Source of the DNA: Streptomyces eurocidicus
Lineage (GTDB): Bacteria > Actinomycetota > Actinomycetes > Streptomycetales > Streptomycetaceae
Direction of reading: 5' to 3'
Assembly: GCF_002891295.1 (NCBI RefSeq)
Contig: NZ_LGUI01000008.1
Coordinates: forward strand, 62,001-126,000
Length of the DNA stretch: 64,000 bases
The notes below the pieces were generated by a model. That model was given only the letters and a program-made list of their open reading frames with translations, was not told the DNA's origin and searched no databases. Each line of letters opens with the position of its first letter. Position 1 is the stretch's first letter. Made by a program: the position numbers and the translations under genes. This document shows, in pieces, positions 20,481 to 30,113 of this stretch.

Positions 20481-21847
20481 TGAACGCTTACCAACTGGCC
20501 GCCGAGGACCTGTCGATGTTCGGCCGCGACCCGTGGTGGCTGGTCGTCGTCAAGGCCGTCTTCTGCTTCGCGTTCGTCATGGTGACCGTGCTGTTCTCGA
20601 TCGTCTGGGAGCGCAAGGTCGTCGCGTGGATGCAGCTGCGCATCGGCCCCAACCGGCACGGGCCCTGGGGGATGCTCCAGTCCCTCGCCGACGGCATCAA
20701 GCTGATGCTGAAGGAGGACGTGATCGTCAAGCGGGCGGACAAGGTGGTCTACCTCCTCGCCCCCGTCGTCGCGGCCATCCCCGCCTTCATGGCGATCGCC
20801 GTGATCCCCTTCGGCCCGGCGGGCAACGAGATCTCGATCTTCGGCCACCGGACCACGATGCAGCTGACCGACCTGCCGATCGGCGTGCTGTACATCCTCG
20901 CCACCGCGTCGGTCGGCATCTACGGCATCGTGCTCGCGGGCTGGTCCTCCGGGTCGACGTACCCGCTGCTCGGCGGTCTGCGCTCGTGCGCCCAGATGAT
21001 CTCGTACGAGATCGCGATGGGCGTCTCCTTCGCGGCCGTCTTCCTCTACTCCGGGTCGATGTCGACCTCGGCGATCGTGGCGGCGCAGCACGACCGCTGG
21101 TACGTCCTGCTGCTGCCGGTCTCCTTCCTGATCTACATCGTGGCGATGGTGGGCGAGACCAACCGGGCGCCGTTCGACCTGCCGGAGTCCGAGGGCGACC
21201 TGGTCGGCGGCTTCAACACCGAGTACTCGTCCATCAAGTTCGCGATGTTCATGCTGGCCGAGTACGTCAACATGATCACGGTCTCGGCCGTGGCGGTGAC
21301 GCTGTTCCTCGGCGGCTGGCGGGCGCCGTACCCGGTCTCCGCCTTCTGGGAGGGCGCCAACCACGGCTGGTGGCCGCTCCTATGGTTCGTGATCAAGCTC
21401 CAGCTGCTGCTGTTCTTCTTCATCTGGCTGCGCGGCACGCTGCCGCGGCTGCGCTACGACCAGTTCATGAAGCTGGGGTGGAAGGTCCTCATCCCCATCT
21501 CGATGGTGTGGCTGATGCTCGTCGCGGCCGTACGGGCGCTGCGGAACGAGAACTACGACTTCCAGCGGATCGTGCTCTACGTCGGTGGCGCCGTGGTGGC
21601 GGTCCTGCTGCTGTCGTTCGTGGCCGACGTCTTCCGCGGCCGGGGCGAGGAGCCGGAAGCGCCCGCCGGGGAGCGGGAGTTCGACCCCATGGCGGGCGGC
21701 TATCCCGTGCCGCCGCTGCCCGGTCAGACCCTGCCACCGGTGCCGCGACGGCGGTCGCGGCACGACCGCGAGCTCATTGTCAGTGGTGGCGTCGATACTG
21801 TCAGTGACGGTCCCCGAGACGGAAAGGAGGGGGCTGACGGTGCCTGA
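20480..21847 (+). CDS. nuoH: NADH-quinone oxidoreductase subunit H
   Basis: A 455-residue membrane subunit at the quinone entry channel. About eight helices are visible, with the signature ERKVVAWMQLRIGPNRHGP near residue 45 and ETNRAPFDLPESEGDLVGG near 220. A hydrophilic C-terminal extension of about 70 residues is typical of actinobacteria. GTG 20480 overlaps the nuoG stop by one base (TAGTG). This confirms where nuoG should end. Confidence 0.96.
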   Translation: MNAYQLAAEDLSMFGRDPWWLVVVKAVFCFAFVMVTVLFSIVWERKVVAWMQLRIGPNRHGPWGMLQSLADGIKLMLKEDVIVKRADKVVYLLAPVVAAIPAFMAIAVIPFGPAGNEISIFGHRTTMQLTDLPIGVLYILATASVGIYGIVLAGWSSGSTYPLLGGLRSCAQMISYEIAMGVSFAAVFLYSGSMSTSAIVAAQHDRWYVLLLPVSFLIYIVAMVGETNRAPFDLPESEGDLVGGFNTEYSSIKFAMFMLAEYVNMITVSAVAVTLFLGGWRAPYPVSAFWEGANHGWWPLLWFVIKLQLLLFFFIWLRGTLPRLRYDQFMKLGWKVLIPISMVWLMLVAAVRALRNENYDFQRIVLYVGGAVVAVLLLSFVADVFRGRGEEPEAPAGEREFDPMAGGYPVPPLPGQTLPPVPRRRSRHDRELIVSGGVDTVSDGPRDGKEGADGA

Positions 21848-22424
21848 CTTCCAGAACCCCGTGGCCGGCTTCGGCGTGACCTTCAAGGCCATGTTCAAGA
21901 AGCGGCTGACCGAGCAGTACCCGGAGGAGAAGAAGCACACGGCGCCGCGCTTCCACGGCCGCCACCAGCTCAACCGCCACCCGGACGGCCTGGAGAAGTG
22001 CATCGGCTGTGAGCTGTGCGCATGGGCCTGCCCGGCGGACGCGATCTATGTGGAGGGCGCGGACAACACCGAGGAGGAGCGCTATTCCCCGGGCGAGCGC
22101 TACGGCCGCGTCTATCAGATCAACTACCTCCGCTGCATCCTGTGCGGGCTGTGCGTGGAGGCGTGCCCGACCCGCGCGCTCACGATGACCAATGAGTACG
22201 AACTGGCCGACACCAGCCGCGAATCGCTCATCTACACCAAGGAGGAGCTGCTCGCGGGCCTGGAGGAGGGCATGGTCGACACACCGCACGCGATCTTCCC
22301 GGGCATGACCGAGAAGGACTACTACCGGGGCCTGGTCTCGGAGGCGGCGCCGGGCACGGTCCGGCAGCCCGCCGTCTCCGAGGGCGAGGCGCCCGCGCCC
22401 ACGGCGGAAGGGGCGGACGCGTGA
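21840..22424 (+). CDS. nuoI: NADH-quinone oxidoreductase subunit I
   Basis: A 194-residue ferredoxin-like subunit with two 4Fe-4S motifs, CIGCELCAWACP near residue 53 and CILCGLCVEACP near 98, carrying electrons to NuoB. GTG 21840 overlaps nuoH by eight bases and has a strong GGAAAGGAGG upstream. The C-terminal 30 residues are low complexity. Confidence 0.96.
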   Translation: MPDFQNPVAGFGVTFKAMFKKRLTEQYPEEKKHTAPRFHGRHQLNRHPDGLEKCIGCELCAWACPADAIYVEGADNTEEERYSPGERYGRVYQINYLRCILCGLCVEACPTRALTMTNEYELADTSRESLIYTKEELLAGLEEGMVDTPHAIFPGMTEKDYYRGLVSEAAPGTVRQPAVSEGEAPAPTAEGADA

Positions 22425-23242
22425 ACACCGCCGCCACGGCCACCTCCACGGGCGAGGCGGTCCAGTTCTGGATCCTCGGGATCGTCGCCGTGGCCGGGGC
22501 GCTGGCCACGGTCCTGATGAAGAAGTCCGTGCACAGCGCCCTCTCGCTGGCCGGCACCATGATCGTCCTAGCGGTGTTCTACCTGGCCAACGGGGCGTAT
22601 TTCCTGGGCATCGTCCAGGTCGTGGTCTACACCGGCGCGATCATGATGCTCTTCCTCTTCGTGGTCATGCTCGTCGGCGTCACCGCCGCCGACTCCCTCA
22701 AGGAGACCATCAGGGGCCAGCGGTGGCTGGCCGCGCTCTGCGCGCTGGGCTTCGGCATCCTGCTGATCGCCGGCATCGGGAACGCCTCGCTGAAGGAGTT
22801 CGCCGGCCTCGGCCGGGCCAACTCCGGGGGCAATGTGGAGGGCCTCGCCGCCCTCATCTTCACCAAGTACGTCTTCGCCTTCGAGATCACCGGCGCCCTG
22901 CTGATCACCGCGGCCGTCGGGGCGATGGTGCTCACCCACCGCGAGCGCACCGAGCACGCGGCCACCCAGCGCGAGCTCTCCGAGCGCCGGGTGCGGACGG
23001 GCAGGCAGGTCCCCCCGCTGCCCGCCCCCGGCGTCTACGCCCGGCACAACGCCGTGGACGTCCCCGGCCTGCTGCCGGACGGCACCCCGTCCGAGCTCAC
23101 CGTCAATCCCACCCTGCGCGCCCGCGGCCAGATCCGCGATGTCTCGGGCGCGGCGCTCCAGGAGCTGGCCGCGCTGGAGCAGCGCGCGCAGGAGTGGCGC
23201 GAGCACGGCCGTAGCGAGGACGCGAAGGGAGTCGGCAAGTGA
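22421..23242 (+). CDS. nuoJ: NADH-quinone oxidoreductase subunit J
   Basis: A 273-residue membrane subunit. Five helices fill the first 175 residues, with the conserved VVYTGAIMMLFLFVVML stretch. A hydrophilic tail of about 95 residues (RQVPPLPAPGVYARHNAVD) is longer than in proteobacterial NuoJ, as in other actinobacteria. It is coupled to both neighbours by GTGA overlaps. Confidence 0.95.
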   Translation: MNTAATATSTGEAVQFWILGIVAVAGALATVLMKKSVHSALSLAGTMIVLAVFYLANGAYFLGIVQVVVYTGAIMMLFLFVVMLVGVTAADSLKETIRGQRWLAALCALGFGILLIAGIGNASLKEFAGLGRANSGGNVEGLAALIFTKYVFAFEITGALLITAAVGAMVLTHRERTEHAATQRELSERRVRTGRQVPPLPAPGVYARHNAVDVPGLLPDGTPSELTVNPTLRARGQIRDVSGAALQELAALEQRAQEWREHGRSEDAKGVGK

Positions 23243-23538
23243 ATCCGGTCAACTACCTCTATCTGGCGGCCCTGCTGTTCACCATCGGCGCCACCGGTGT
23301 GCTCATCCGGCGGAACGCGATCGTCGTCTTCATGTGCGTCGAGCTGATGCTGAACGCCTGCAATCTGGCGTTCGTCACCTTCTCCCGGCTGCACGGCAAT
23401 CTGGACGGCCAGATCATCGCGTTCTTCACGATGGTGGTGGCCGCGGCCGAGGTCGTCATCGGTCTCGCGATCATCGTGACGATCTTCCGTTCCCGCCACT
23501 CGGCGTCGGTCGACGACGCGAACCTGCTGAAGCTGTAA
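23239..23538 (+). CDS. nuoK: NADH-quinone oxidoreductase subunit K
   Basis: A 99-residue membrane subunit with three helices. The two proton-path glutamates are visible in CVELMLNACNL and AAAEVVIGLAI. GTG 23239 overlaps nuoJ by four bases. Confidence 0.96.
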   Translation: MNPVNYLYLAALLFTIGATGVLIRRNAIVVFMCVELMLNACNLAFVTFSRLHGNLDGQIIAFFTMVVAAAEVVIGLAIIVTIFRSRHSASVDDANLLKL

Positions 23539-23550
23539 GGGGACGGTGAC

Positions 23551-25467
23551 GTGGAGAACCTCATCGGATTGCTCGTCGCCGCACCGCTGCTCGGCGCCGC
23601 CGTGCTGCTGTGCGGCGGGCGGCGGCTGGACCGCTCCGGGCCGTGGGTGGGCACGCTGCTCGCCGCCGTGTCCTTCGGGCTCGGCGTCGTGCTCTTCGCG
23701 GACATGCTCGGCCGGAGCGGCGAGGACCGGACGCTCACGACCACGGTCTTCAGCTGGGTGCCGGTCGGCGGTTTCCGCGCCGACGTGGGCTTCCAGCTCG
23801 ACCAGCTGTCCATGACCTTCGTCCTGCTGATCACGGGCGTGGGCACGCTGATCCACCTTTACTCCGTCGGCTATATGGAGCACGACGAGCGGCGCCGCCG
23901 CTTCTTCGGCTATCTCAATCTGTTCCTCGCCGCGATGCTGCTGCTCGTCGTCGCCGACAACTACCTCCTGCTGTACGTGGGCTGGGAGGGCGTCGGCCTC
24001 GCCTCGTATCTGCTGATCGGCTTCTGGCAGCACAAGCCGAGCGCGGCGACGGCGGCGAAGAAGGCGTTCCTCGTCAACCGCGTCGGCGACATGGGCCTGT
24101 CCGTCGCGATCATGCTGATGTTCACCACCTTCGGCACCTTCGCCTTCGGGCCGGTCCTGGACGGCGCGGAGGCGGCGGGCGAGGGCAAGCTGACGGCCAT
24201 CGGGCTGATGCTGCTGCTCGCGGCCTGCGGCAAGTCGGCCCAGGTGCCGCTGCAGAGCTGGCTCGGTGACGCGATGGAGGGCCCGACCCCGGTCTCGGCC
24301 CTCATCCACGCGGCGACGATGGTGACCGCCGGCGTCTATCTGATCACCCGCTCCGGGGCCGTCTTCGACGCGGCGCCCACGGCGCAGGCCGCGGTCGTCA
24401 CGGTCGGCGCGGTCACGCTCCTGTTCGGTGCGATCGTCGGTTGTGCCAAGGACGACATCAAGAAGGCCCTCGCGGGCTCCACGATGTCCCAGATCGGGTA
24501 CATGATCCTGGCCGCCGGGCTGGGCCCGGTCGGCTATGTCTTCGCGATCATGCACCTGGTCACCCACGGCTTCTTCAAGGCCGGGCTGTTCCTGGGCGCG
24601 GGCTCCGTGATGCACGGTATGAACGACGAGGTCGACATGCGGCGTTACGGCGGCCTGCGGAAGTACATGCCGGTCACCTTCGTCACCTTCGGCCTCGGCT
24701 ATCTCGCCATCATCGGCTTCCCCGGCCTCTCCGGCTTCTTCTCCAAGGACAAGATCATCGAGGCGGCCTTCGCCAAGGGCGGCACGGAGGGCTGGATCCT
24801 CGGCGGCGCGGCCCTGCTGGGCGCGGGCATCACCGCGTTCTATATGACACGCGTGATGATCATGACCTTCTTCGGTGAGCCGCGCTGGCAGCCGACGGCA
24901 TCCGACAGCGGCTCCGCCGCGGGGTCGGGCGCCCCGCACCCGCACGAGTCGCCGAAGACGATGACGGTCCCGATGGTGATCCTGGCCTTCGGATCGGTCT
25001 TCGCCGGCGGGCTGTTCAGCATCAACGACACCTTCCTGAAGTGGCTGGAGCCCGTCACCGGCCATGCCCACGGCAATCCGCCGGTCAGCGCGCTCACCGT
25101 CACCGCCGCCACCATGGTGGTGCTGGTCCTCGGCGTCGCGCTCGCCTGGGCGCGGTACGGCAGGCGGCCCGTCCCGGTCACCGCCCCGCGCGGCAGCGGG
25201 CTCACCCGCGCCGCCCGCCGCGACCTGTTCCAGGACGACTTCAACCACGTCGTGCTGGTGCGCGGCGGCGAGCACCTCACCCGCAGCCTGGTCTATGTCG
25301 ACCACACCCTGGTCGACGGCGTCGTCAACGGCACCGCGGCCTCCGTCGGCGGCCTGTCGGGCCGGATGCGCAGGCTGCAGAACGGCTACGCACGCTCGTA
25401 CGCCGTCTCGATGTTCGGCGGTGCGGCGCTGCTCATCGCCGCGACCCTGCTGATGAGGGCGGTCTGA
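23551..25467 (+). CDS. nuoL: NADH-quinone oxidoreductase subunit L
   Basis: A 638-residue antiporter-like proton-pumping subunit. The key Glu lies in YVGWEGVGLASYLLIG near residue 145, and the broken helix with the conserved Lys follows (ACGKSAQVPLQSWLGDAMEGPTPVS). The C-terminal lateral helix region is present. One base separates it from nuoM. Confidence 0.96.
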   Translation: MENLIGLLVAAPLLGAAVLLCGGRRLDRSGPWVGTLLAAVSFGLGVVLFADMLGRSGEDRTLTTTVFSWVPVGGFRADVGFQLDQLSMTFVLLITGVGTLIHLYSVGYMEHDERRRRFFGYLNLFLAAMLLLVVADNYLLLYVGWEGVGLASYLLIGFWQHKPSAATAAKKAFLVNRVGDMGLSVAIMLMFTTFGTFAFGPVLDGAEAAGEGKLTAIGLMLLLAACGKSAQVPLQSWLGDAMEGPTPVSALIHAATMVTAGVYLITRSGAVFDAAPTAQAAVVTVGAVTLLFGAIVGCAKDDIKKALAGSTMSQIGYMILAAGLGPVGYVFAIMHLVTHGFFKAGLFLGAGSVMHGMNDEVDMRRYGGLRKYMPVTFVTFGLGYLAIIGFPGLSGFFSKDKIIEAAFAKGGTEGWILGGAALLGAGITAFYMTRVMIMTFFGEPRWQPTASDSGSAAGSGAPHPHESPKTMTVPMVILAFGSVFAGGLFSINDTFLKWLEPVTGHAHGNPPVSALTVTAATMVVLVLGVALAWARYGRRPVPVTAPRGSGLTRAARRDLFQDDFNHVVLVRGGEHLTRSLVYVDHTLVDGVVNGTAASVGGLSGRMRRLQNGYARSYAVSMFGGAALLIAATLLMRAV

Positions 25468-25468
25468 T

Positions 25469-27082
25469 ATGTCTTTTCCCCTGCTGACGGCCACGGCCGT
25501 GGTGCCCGCCGTCGGCGCGGTCGCCACCGCCGCGGTCCCGGCCGCGCGGCGGGCCGCGGCGAAGTGGCTCGCGCTGGGCTTCTCGCTCGCCACGCTCGTC
25601 CTCGCGGCGGTCCAGCTGGTGCGCTTCGACCCGGACGCGGCCGGGCCCTTCCAGCTCACCGAGTCGCACGCCTGGATCAAGGACTTCGGCGTCCGCTACG
25701 AACTGGGCGTGGACGGCATCGCGGTCGTCCTCATCGCCCTGACCGCGCTGCTGATCCCCTTTGTGATGCTGGCGGGCTGGCATGACGCCGACCCCCTCGA
25801 AGGGTCCTCGCCCAACCGGCGCTGGCGGCCCACCCAGGGCTTCTTCGCGCTGATCCTGATGGTCGAGGCGATGGTGGTGATCTCCTTCGAGGCCACCGAC
25901 GTCTTCCTCTTCTACCTCTTCTTCGAAGCCATGCTGATCCCGATGTACTTCCTCATCGGGGGCTTCGGCGACCGGGCCGGGGAGCGGTCCGAGGAGGAGA
26001 CCGCGGCCCAGCGCAGCTACGCCGCGGTGAAGTTCCTGCTCTACAACCTGGCCGGCGGGCTGATCATGATGGCCGCCGTCATCGGGCTCTACGCGGTCAC
26101 CGCCGACCAGCTGGGCACGGGCACCTTCTCGCTCCAGGAGATCGTCCAGGCCCGCGTCGACGGCCGGCTGGAGCTGCCCCCCGTGACCGAACGGGCCCTG
26201 TTCCTCGGCTTCTTCTTCGCCTTCGCGGTGAAGGCGCCGCTGTGGCCGCTGCACACCTGGCTGCCCAACGCCATGGGCGAGGCCACCGCGCCCGTGGCCG
26301 TCCTGATCACCGCGGTCGTCGACAAGGTCGGCACCTTCGCGATGCTCCGCTTCTGCCTCCAGCTCTTCCCCGGGGCCTCCAAATGGGCCACCCCGGTGAT
26401 CGTCGCCCTGGCGCTCGTCAGCATCGTCTACGGCGCGCTGCTCGCGGTGGGCCAGCGGGACATCAAGCGCCTGGTCGCCTACGCCTCGATCTCGCACTTC
26501 GGCTTCATCGTGCTGGGCATCTTCGCGATGACCACCCAGGGCCAGGGCGGCGCGACGCTCTACATGGTCAACCACGGGATCTCCACGGCCGCGCTGATGC
26601 TGGTCGCGGGCTTCCTGATCTCGCGCCGCGGCTCCCGGCTCATCGCGGACTACGGCGGCGTCCAGAAGGTCGCGCCGGTCCTCGCCGGCACCTTCCTCGT
26701 AGGCGGTCTGGCCACCCTGTCGCTGCCGGGGCTCGCGCCCTTCGTCTCCGAATTCCTCGTCCTGGTCGGCACGTTCAGCCGCTATCCGGCGGCCGGGATC
26801 ATCGCCACGGTGGGCATCGTGCTCGCCGCGCTCTACGTCCTGGTGCTCTACCAGCGCACCATGACCGGGCCGGTGACGGAGGGCGTGCGCGGGATGCCCG
26901 ACCTCCGGGTGCGCGAGCTGGTCGTCGTCGCCCCGCTGATCGCGCTGCTGCTCTTCCTCGGCGTCTACCCCAAGCCGCTGACCGAGATCATCGACCCCGC
27001 GGTGGGCCACACGATGTCCCAGGTCGAGAAGTCCGACCCCAAGCCCGATGTTCCTGTGAACGAAGCGGAGGCCGCGAAGTGA
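25469..27082 (+). CDS. nuoM: NADH-quinone oxidoreductase subunit M
   Basis: A 537-residue antiporter-like subunit with about 14 helices. The conserved Glu is in LFFEAMLIPMYFLIGG near residue 153, and the Lys region is VKAPLWPLHTWLPNA. The C-terminal 25 residues are hydrophilic. It overlaps nuoN by four bases. Confidence 0.96.
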   Translation: MSFPLLTATAVVPAVGAVATAAVPAARRAAAKWLALGFSLATLVLAAVQLVRFDPDAAGPFQLTESHAWIKDFGVRYELGVDGIAVVLIALTALLIPFVMLAGWHDADPLEGSSPNRRWRPTQGFFALILMVEAMVVISFEATDVFLFYLFFEAMLIPMYFLIGGFGDRAGERSEEETAAQRSYAAVKFLLYNLAGGLIMMAAVIGLYAVTADQLGTGTFSLQEIVQARVDGRLELPPVTERALFLGFFFAFAVKAPLWPLHTWLPNAMGEATAPVAVLITAVVDKVGTFAMLRFCLQLFPGASKWATPVIVALALVSIVYGALLAVGQRDIKRLVAYASISHFGFIVLGIFAMTTQGQGGATLYMVNHGISTAALMLVAGFLISRRGSRLIADYGGVQKVAPVLAGTFLVGGLATLSLPGLAPFVSEFLVLVGTFSRYPAAGIIATVGIVLAALYVLVLYQRTMTGPVTEGVRGMPDLRVRELVVVAPLIALLLFLGVYPKPLTEIIDPAVGHTMSQVEKSDPKPDVPVNEAEAAK

Positions 27083-28731
27083 GTTCCGCAGCATCCGTCC
27101 ACAGCCTGTGGACGGCCGCGGCCGACGCGCCGCAGAAGATCCCGGCCCCGCACATCGAGTACGCCCAGCTGTCCCCGACGCTGATCGTGCTCGGCGCCGC
27201 CGTCCTGGGCATTCTCGTCGAAGCGTTCCTTCCCCGGCGAACCCGCTACCCCGCGCAGCTGCTGCTGGCCACCGTCGGGCTGGTCGCCGCCTTCGCCGCC
27301 GTCATCGCCCTGGCCGCCGGGGGATACGGCACGGACAAGGCGCACATCGCCGCGATGGGCGCCGTCGCCGTCGACGGCCCGGCGCTCTTCCTCCAGGGCA
27401 CCCTCCTGCTGGCCTCCCTGATCGCCGTGTTCACCTTCGCCGAGCGGCGGCTGGACCCGGCGGCGCACGGCCGGCGCGTCGACTCCTTCGCCGCGCAGGG
27501 CGCCGCCGTCCCGGGCGGCGAGGCCGAACAGGAGGCGGTCAAGGCGGGCTTCACCACCACCGAGGTGTTCCCGCTGGTGCTCTTCGCGGTCGGCGGCATG
27601 CTCGTCTTCCCCGCGGCGAACGACCTGCTGACCCTGTTCGTCGCCCTGGAGGTCTTCTCCCTCCCGCTGTACGTGCTGTGCGCGCTGGCCCGCAGGCAGC
27701 GGCTGATGTCGCAGGAGTCGGCGGTCAAGTACTTCCTGCTCGGCGCGTTCTCCTCGGCGTTCCTGCTCTTCGGCGTCGCGCTGCTGTACGGCTACGCCGG
27801 CACGGTCTCCTACGCGGGCATCGCCGACGTGGTGAGCGGCACCACCCGGTCCGTCGATCCGGCGCTCGCCTCGACATCGGGCAACGACGCCCTGCTGCTC
27901 ATCGGCGGCGCGCTGGTGCTGATGGGCCTGCTCTTCAAGGTCGGCGCGGTCCCGTTCCACATGTGGACGCCCGACGTCTATCAGGGGGCGCCCACGCCCG
28001 TCACGGGCTTCATGGCCGCCGCCACCAAGGTCGCCGCCTTCGGCGCCCTGCTGCGGCTGCTCTATGTGGTCCTGCCCGGTCTGCGCTGGGACTGGCGGCC
28101 GGTGATGTGGGGCGTCGCGATCGTCACCATGGTGGTGGGCGCGATCGTGGCCGTCACCCAGACCGATGTGAAGCGGCTCCTGGCCTACTCCTCCATCGCC
28201 CACGCAGGGTTCCTCCTCGCCGGTGTCACGGCCGCGAGCCCGGACGGGATCTCCTCCGTCCTCTTCTATCTGGTCACCTACGCCTTTGTGACGCTGGGCG
28301 CGTTCGCCGTGGTGACGCTCGTCCGCGACGCGGGCGGCGAGGCGACACACCTGTCGAAGTGGGCCGGGCTCGGCCGCCGTTCGCCGCTCGTGGCAGCCGT
28401 CTTCGCGGTGTTCCTGCTGGCCTTCGCGGGCATCCCGCTGACCAGCGGCTTCGCCGGGAAGTTCGCCGTCTTCAAGGCCGCGGCCGAGAGCGGGGCGACA
28501 CCGCTGGTCATCGTCGGTGTGCTGTCCTCGGCGGTCGCCGCGTTCTTCTATGTCCGGGTGATCGTGCTGATGTTCTTCAGCGAGCCCAGGCCCGACGGCC
28601 CGACCGTGGCCGTGCCGAGCGCGCTGACCTCCACGGCCATCGCCGTCGGCGTCGCGCTGACGGTGGTGCTCGGCGTCGCGCCGCAGTACTTCCTGGAACT
28701 CGCGGGCCAGGCGGGCACGTTCGTCCGCTGA
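27079..28731 (+). CDS. nuoN: NADH-quinone oxidoreductase subunit N
   Basis: A 550-residue antiporter-like subunit and last gene of the nuo1 operon. The conserved Glu is in FVALEVFSLPLYVL, and KVGAVPFHMWTPDVYQGAPTPV carries the central Lys. GTG 27079 overlaps the nuoM stop. A strong terminator follows 20 bases after its stop. Confidence 0.96.
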   Translation: MSSAASVHSLWTAAADAPQKIPAPHIEYAQLSPTLIVLGAAVLGILVEAFLPRRTRYPAQLLLATVGLVAAFAAVIALAAGGYGTDKAHIAAMGAVAVDGPALFLQGTLLLASLIAVFTFAERRLDPAAHGRRVDSFAAQGAAVPGGEAEQEAVKAGFTTTEVFPLVLFAVGGMLVFPAANDLLTLFVALEVFSLPLYVLCALARRQRLMSQESAVKYFLLGAFSSAFLLFGVALLYGYAGTVSYAGIADVVSGTTRSVDPALASTSGNDALLLIGGALVLMGLLFKVGAVPFHMWTPDVYQGAPTPVTGFMAAATKVAAFGALLRLLYVVLPGLRWDWRPVMWGVAIVTMVVGAIVAVTQTDVKRLLAYSSIAHAGFLLAGVTAASPDGISSVLFYLVTYAFVTLGAFAVVTLVRDAGGEATHLSKWAGLGRRSPLVAAVFAVFLLAFAGIPLTSGFAGKFAVFKAAAESGATPLVIVGVLSSAVAAFFYVRVIVLMFFSEPRPDGPTVAVPSALTSTAIAVGVALTVVLGVAPQYFLELAGQAGTFVR

Positions 28732-28750
28732 CCGGCGCCCCCGTACGAGA

Positions 28751-28791
28751 CCGCCGCCCGGCGCCCCCCGAGGAGGGGCGCCGGGCGGCGG
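28751..28791. terminator. strong bidirectional terminator after nuoN
   Basis: A 17-bp perfect GC-rich stem (28751-28767 with 28775-28791) with a seven-base loop, between convergent nuoN and the lipoprotein gene. Confidence 0.85.
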
Positions 28792-28811
28792 TGTTCGTTC
28801 CCGCGGGTGGC

Positions 28812-29312
28812 TCAGCCGAGCTTGCCGGGGAGGCCGGCCGCCGGCTTGCCGTCCACGCCCACGGCCTTCTTGAAGGTGTCCTCCGTGCCGGAGGCCCAGG
28901 CCACCGTCAGGGAGGCGGCGTCGGCGCGCTTGACGGTGCCGGAGGCGTACTGGGCGCCTTCCTTGCACTTGAAGGCGAGGGTCACCGGCTTCGCGGAGTC
29001 GTTCACCATGCCGGTGCAGGACTGGCCCGCGCCGCTGAGCATCGCGGTCCTGCCCGCGAAGGACAGCACCAGGAAGCTGTTGTCCTCGAGCTTGCCCTTC
29101 TTCCAGCCGCCGGCGAGCTTGGCGGCCGTGACATCGCCGCCGGACGCGGCCGGGGCCTCGGCCGGTGCCTGGCTCGGCGCCTTCGGCGCGTCGGCCGGCG
29201 GGGTGGCCTGGGCGGGCTTGTCGCCGTCGCCCTTCTTGCTCTCGCTGCCGCAACCGGTCATCAGCACAGCGGCGATGATCGCCGCCCCCGTGATCTGTAC
29301 TGCCTTGCGCAC
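28812..29312 (-). CDS. small secreted lipoprotein
   Basis: A 166-residue protein of unknown function. It has a short basic N-terminus, a hydrophobic helix and a lipobox-like VLMTGC with the Cys near residue 18, so it is probably lipid-anchored outside the membrane. A Pro/Ala linker follows, then a domain of about 100 residues with one Cys pair (SC and KC). GTG 29312 is preferred because GAAAGGG lies five bases upstream; a TTG at 29330 is possible. It stands alone and converges on nuoN. Confidence 0.75.
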   Translation of the reverse strand: MRKAVQITGAAIIAAVLMTGCGSESKKGDGDKPAQATPPADAPKAPSQAPAEAPAASGGDVTAAKLAGGWKKGKLEDNSFLVLSFAGRTAMLSGAGQSCTGMVNDSAKPVTLAFKCKEGAQYASGTVKRADAASLTVAWASGTEDTFKKAVGVDGKPAAGLPGKLG

Positions 29313-29390
29313 GTGCGCCCTTTCGTCCAAGCGGATCTGGGCATGACAAGTTAGCAGCCTTGGTCACGGGCTCCGGAACCTTGTGTTCAG

Positions 29391-29428
29391 CCCCGGCCCC
29401 CGGCCCCGGCCCCGGCCCCGGCCCCGGG
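29391..29428. repeat. CCCCGG tandem repeat
   Basis: Six or so copies of a six-base CCCCGG unit, slightly irregular at the start, immediately beyond the stop of the GPP34 gene. It may be slippage-prone. No function is evident. Confidence 0.7.
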
Positions 29429-29429
29429 T

Positions 29430-30113
29430 TCAGTCCCCGCCGCCCCCGCCGTCACCGCCACCGGAGTCGCCCCCGCCGCTGCCGCCGTCCGCCCGGTCCC
29501 GTTGCACATTGCGGTGCACCGCCTGGGCCGCCCAGTCGGCGCCCACGAGCCGCCGCATGGCCTTGCGCTCGGCCCGCATGTCCCAGCCCGGGTACAGCCG
29601 CCCGGCCGTGCCGGCCGCCGAGACCAGGGCGGCCAGCGAGCGCGAGCGGGTGTCGGGGAAGCCCGCGACCCGGGCCGCGTCGAAGCGCTGCCGCACCGAC
29701 GTCGTCAGATCGACCGGTCCCACGGGGTAGCGGTTGTAGGGGAAGACGCCGAGGAACCGCCGGCGGTCCACCCGCAGCGCCCGCAGCTTCACCAGCCGCG
29801 TCAGCCAGGGCTCTTCCAGGTGCCGGGCCGCCTCGCGCACCCAGCGGTGCGTCTTCGGGCCCCGGGCGCCGGCCGCGGGCAGGCTCGCCGTGGCCATGGC
29901 CAGCAGCGGGTCCCGCGGACCGGCCGGGGAGAGCACGACCGGTCGCCCGTACTGCTCGTTCACATGCCCGAGCAGCCGGAGTTCGGCGAGCACGGCGCCG
30001 GCCACGCCGTACTCCAGGGCCCCCGGCGTGCACAGCCGCCGGCCGTCCTCCGGATGGAAGCAGAGCAGCAGCAGTTCCTCGGGCAGCGTGAGGCCGGGGG
30101 TGTCCGGGGTCAT
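29430..30113 (-). CDS. GOLPH3/GPP34-domain protein
   Basis: A 227-residue protein of the GPP34 family, widespread in actinomycetes. The domain begins LTLPEELLLLCFHPEDGR and contains LVKLRALRVDRRRFLGVFP. In eukaryotes GOLPH3 binds phosphoinositides on Golgi membranes. The bacterial role is unknown, though a membrane-surface role is possible. The last 20 residues are nearly all Gly/Asp/Ser. Its ATG overlaps the stop of the fumarylacetoacetase gene by four bases, so the two are cotranscribed. Confidence 0.85.
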   Translation of the reverse strand: MTPDTPGLTLPEELLLLCFHPEDGRRLCTPGALEYGVAGAVLAELRLLGHVNEQYGRPVVLSPAGPRDPLLAMATASLPAAGARGPKTHRWVREAARHLEEPWLTRLVKLRALRVDRRRFLGVFPYNRYPVGPVDLTTSVRQRFDAARVAGFPDTRSRSLAALVSAAGTAGRLYPGWDMRAERKAMRRLVGADWAAQAVHRNVQRDRADGGSGGGDSGGGDGGGGGD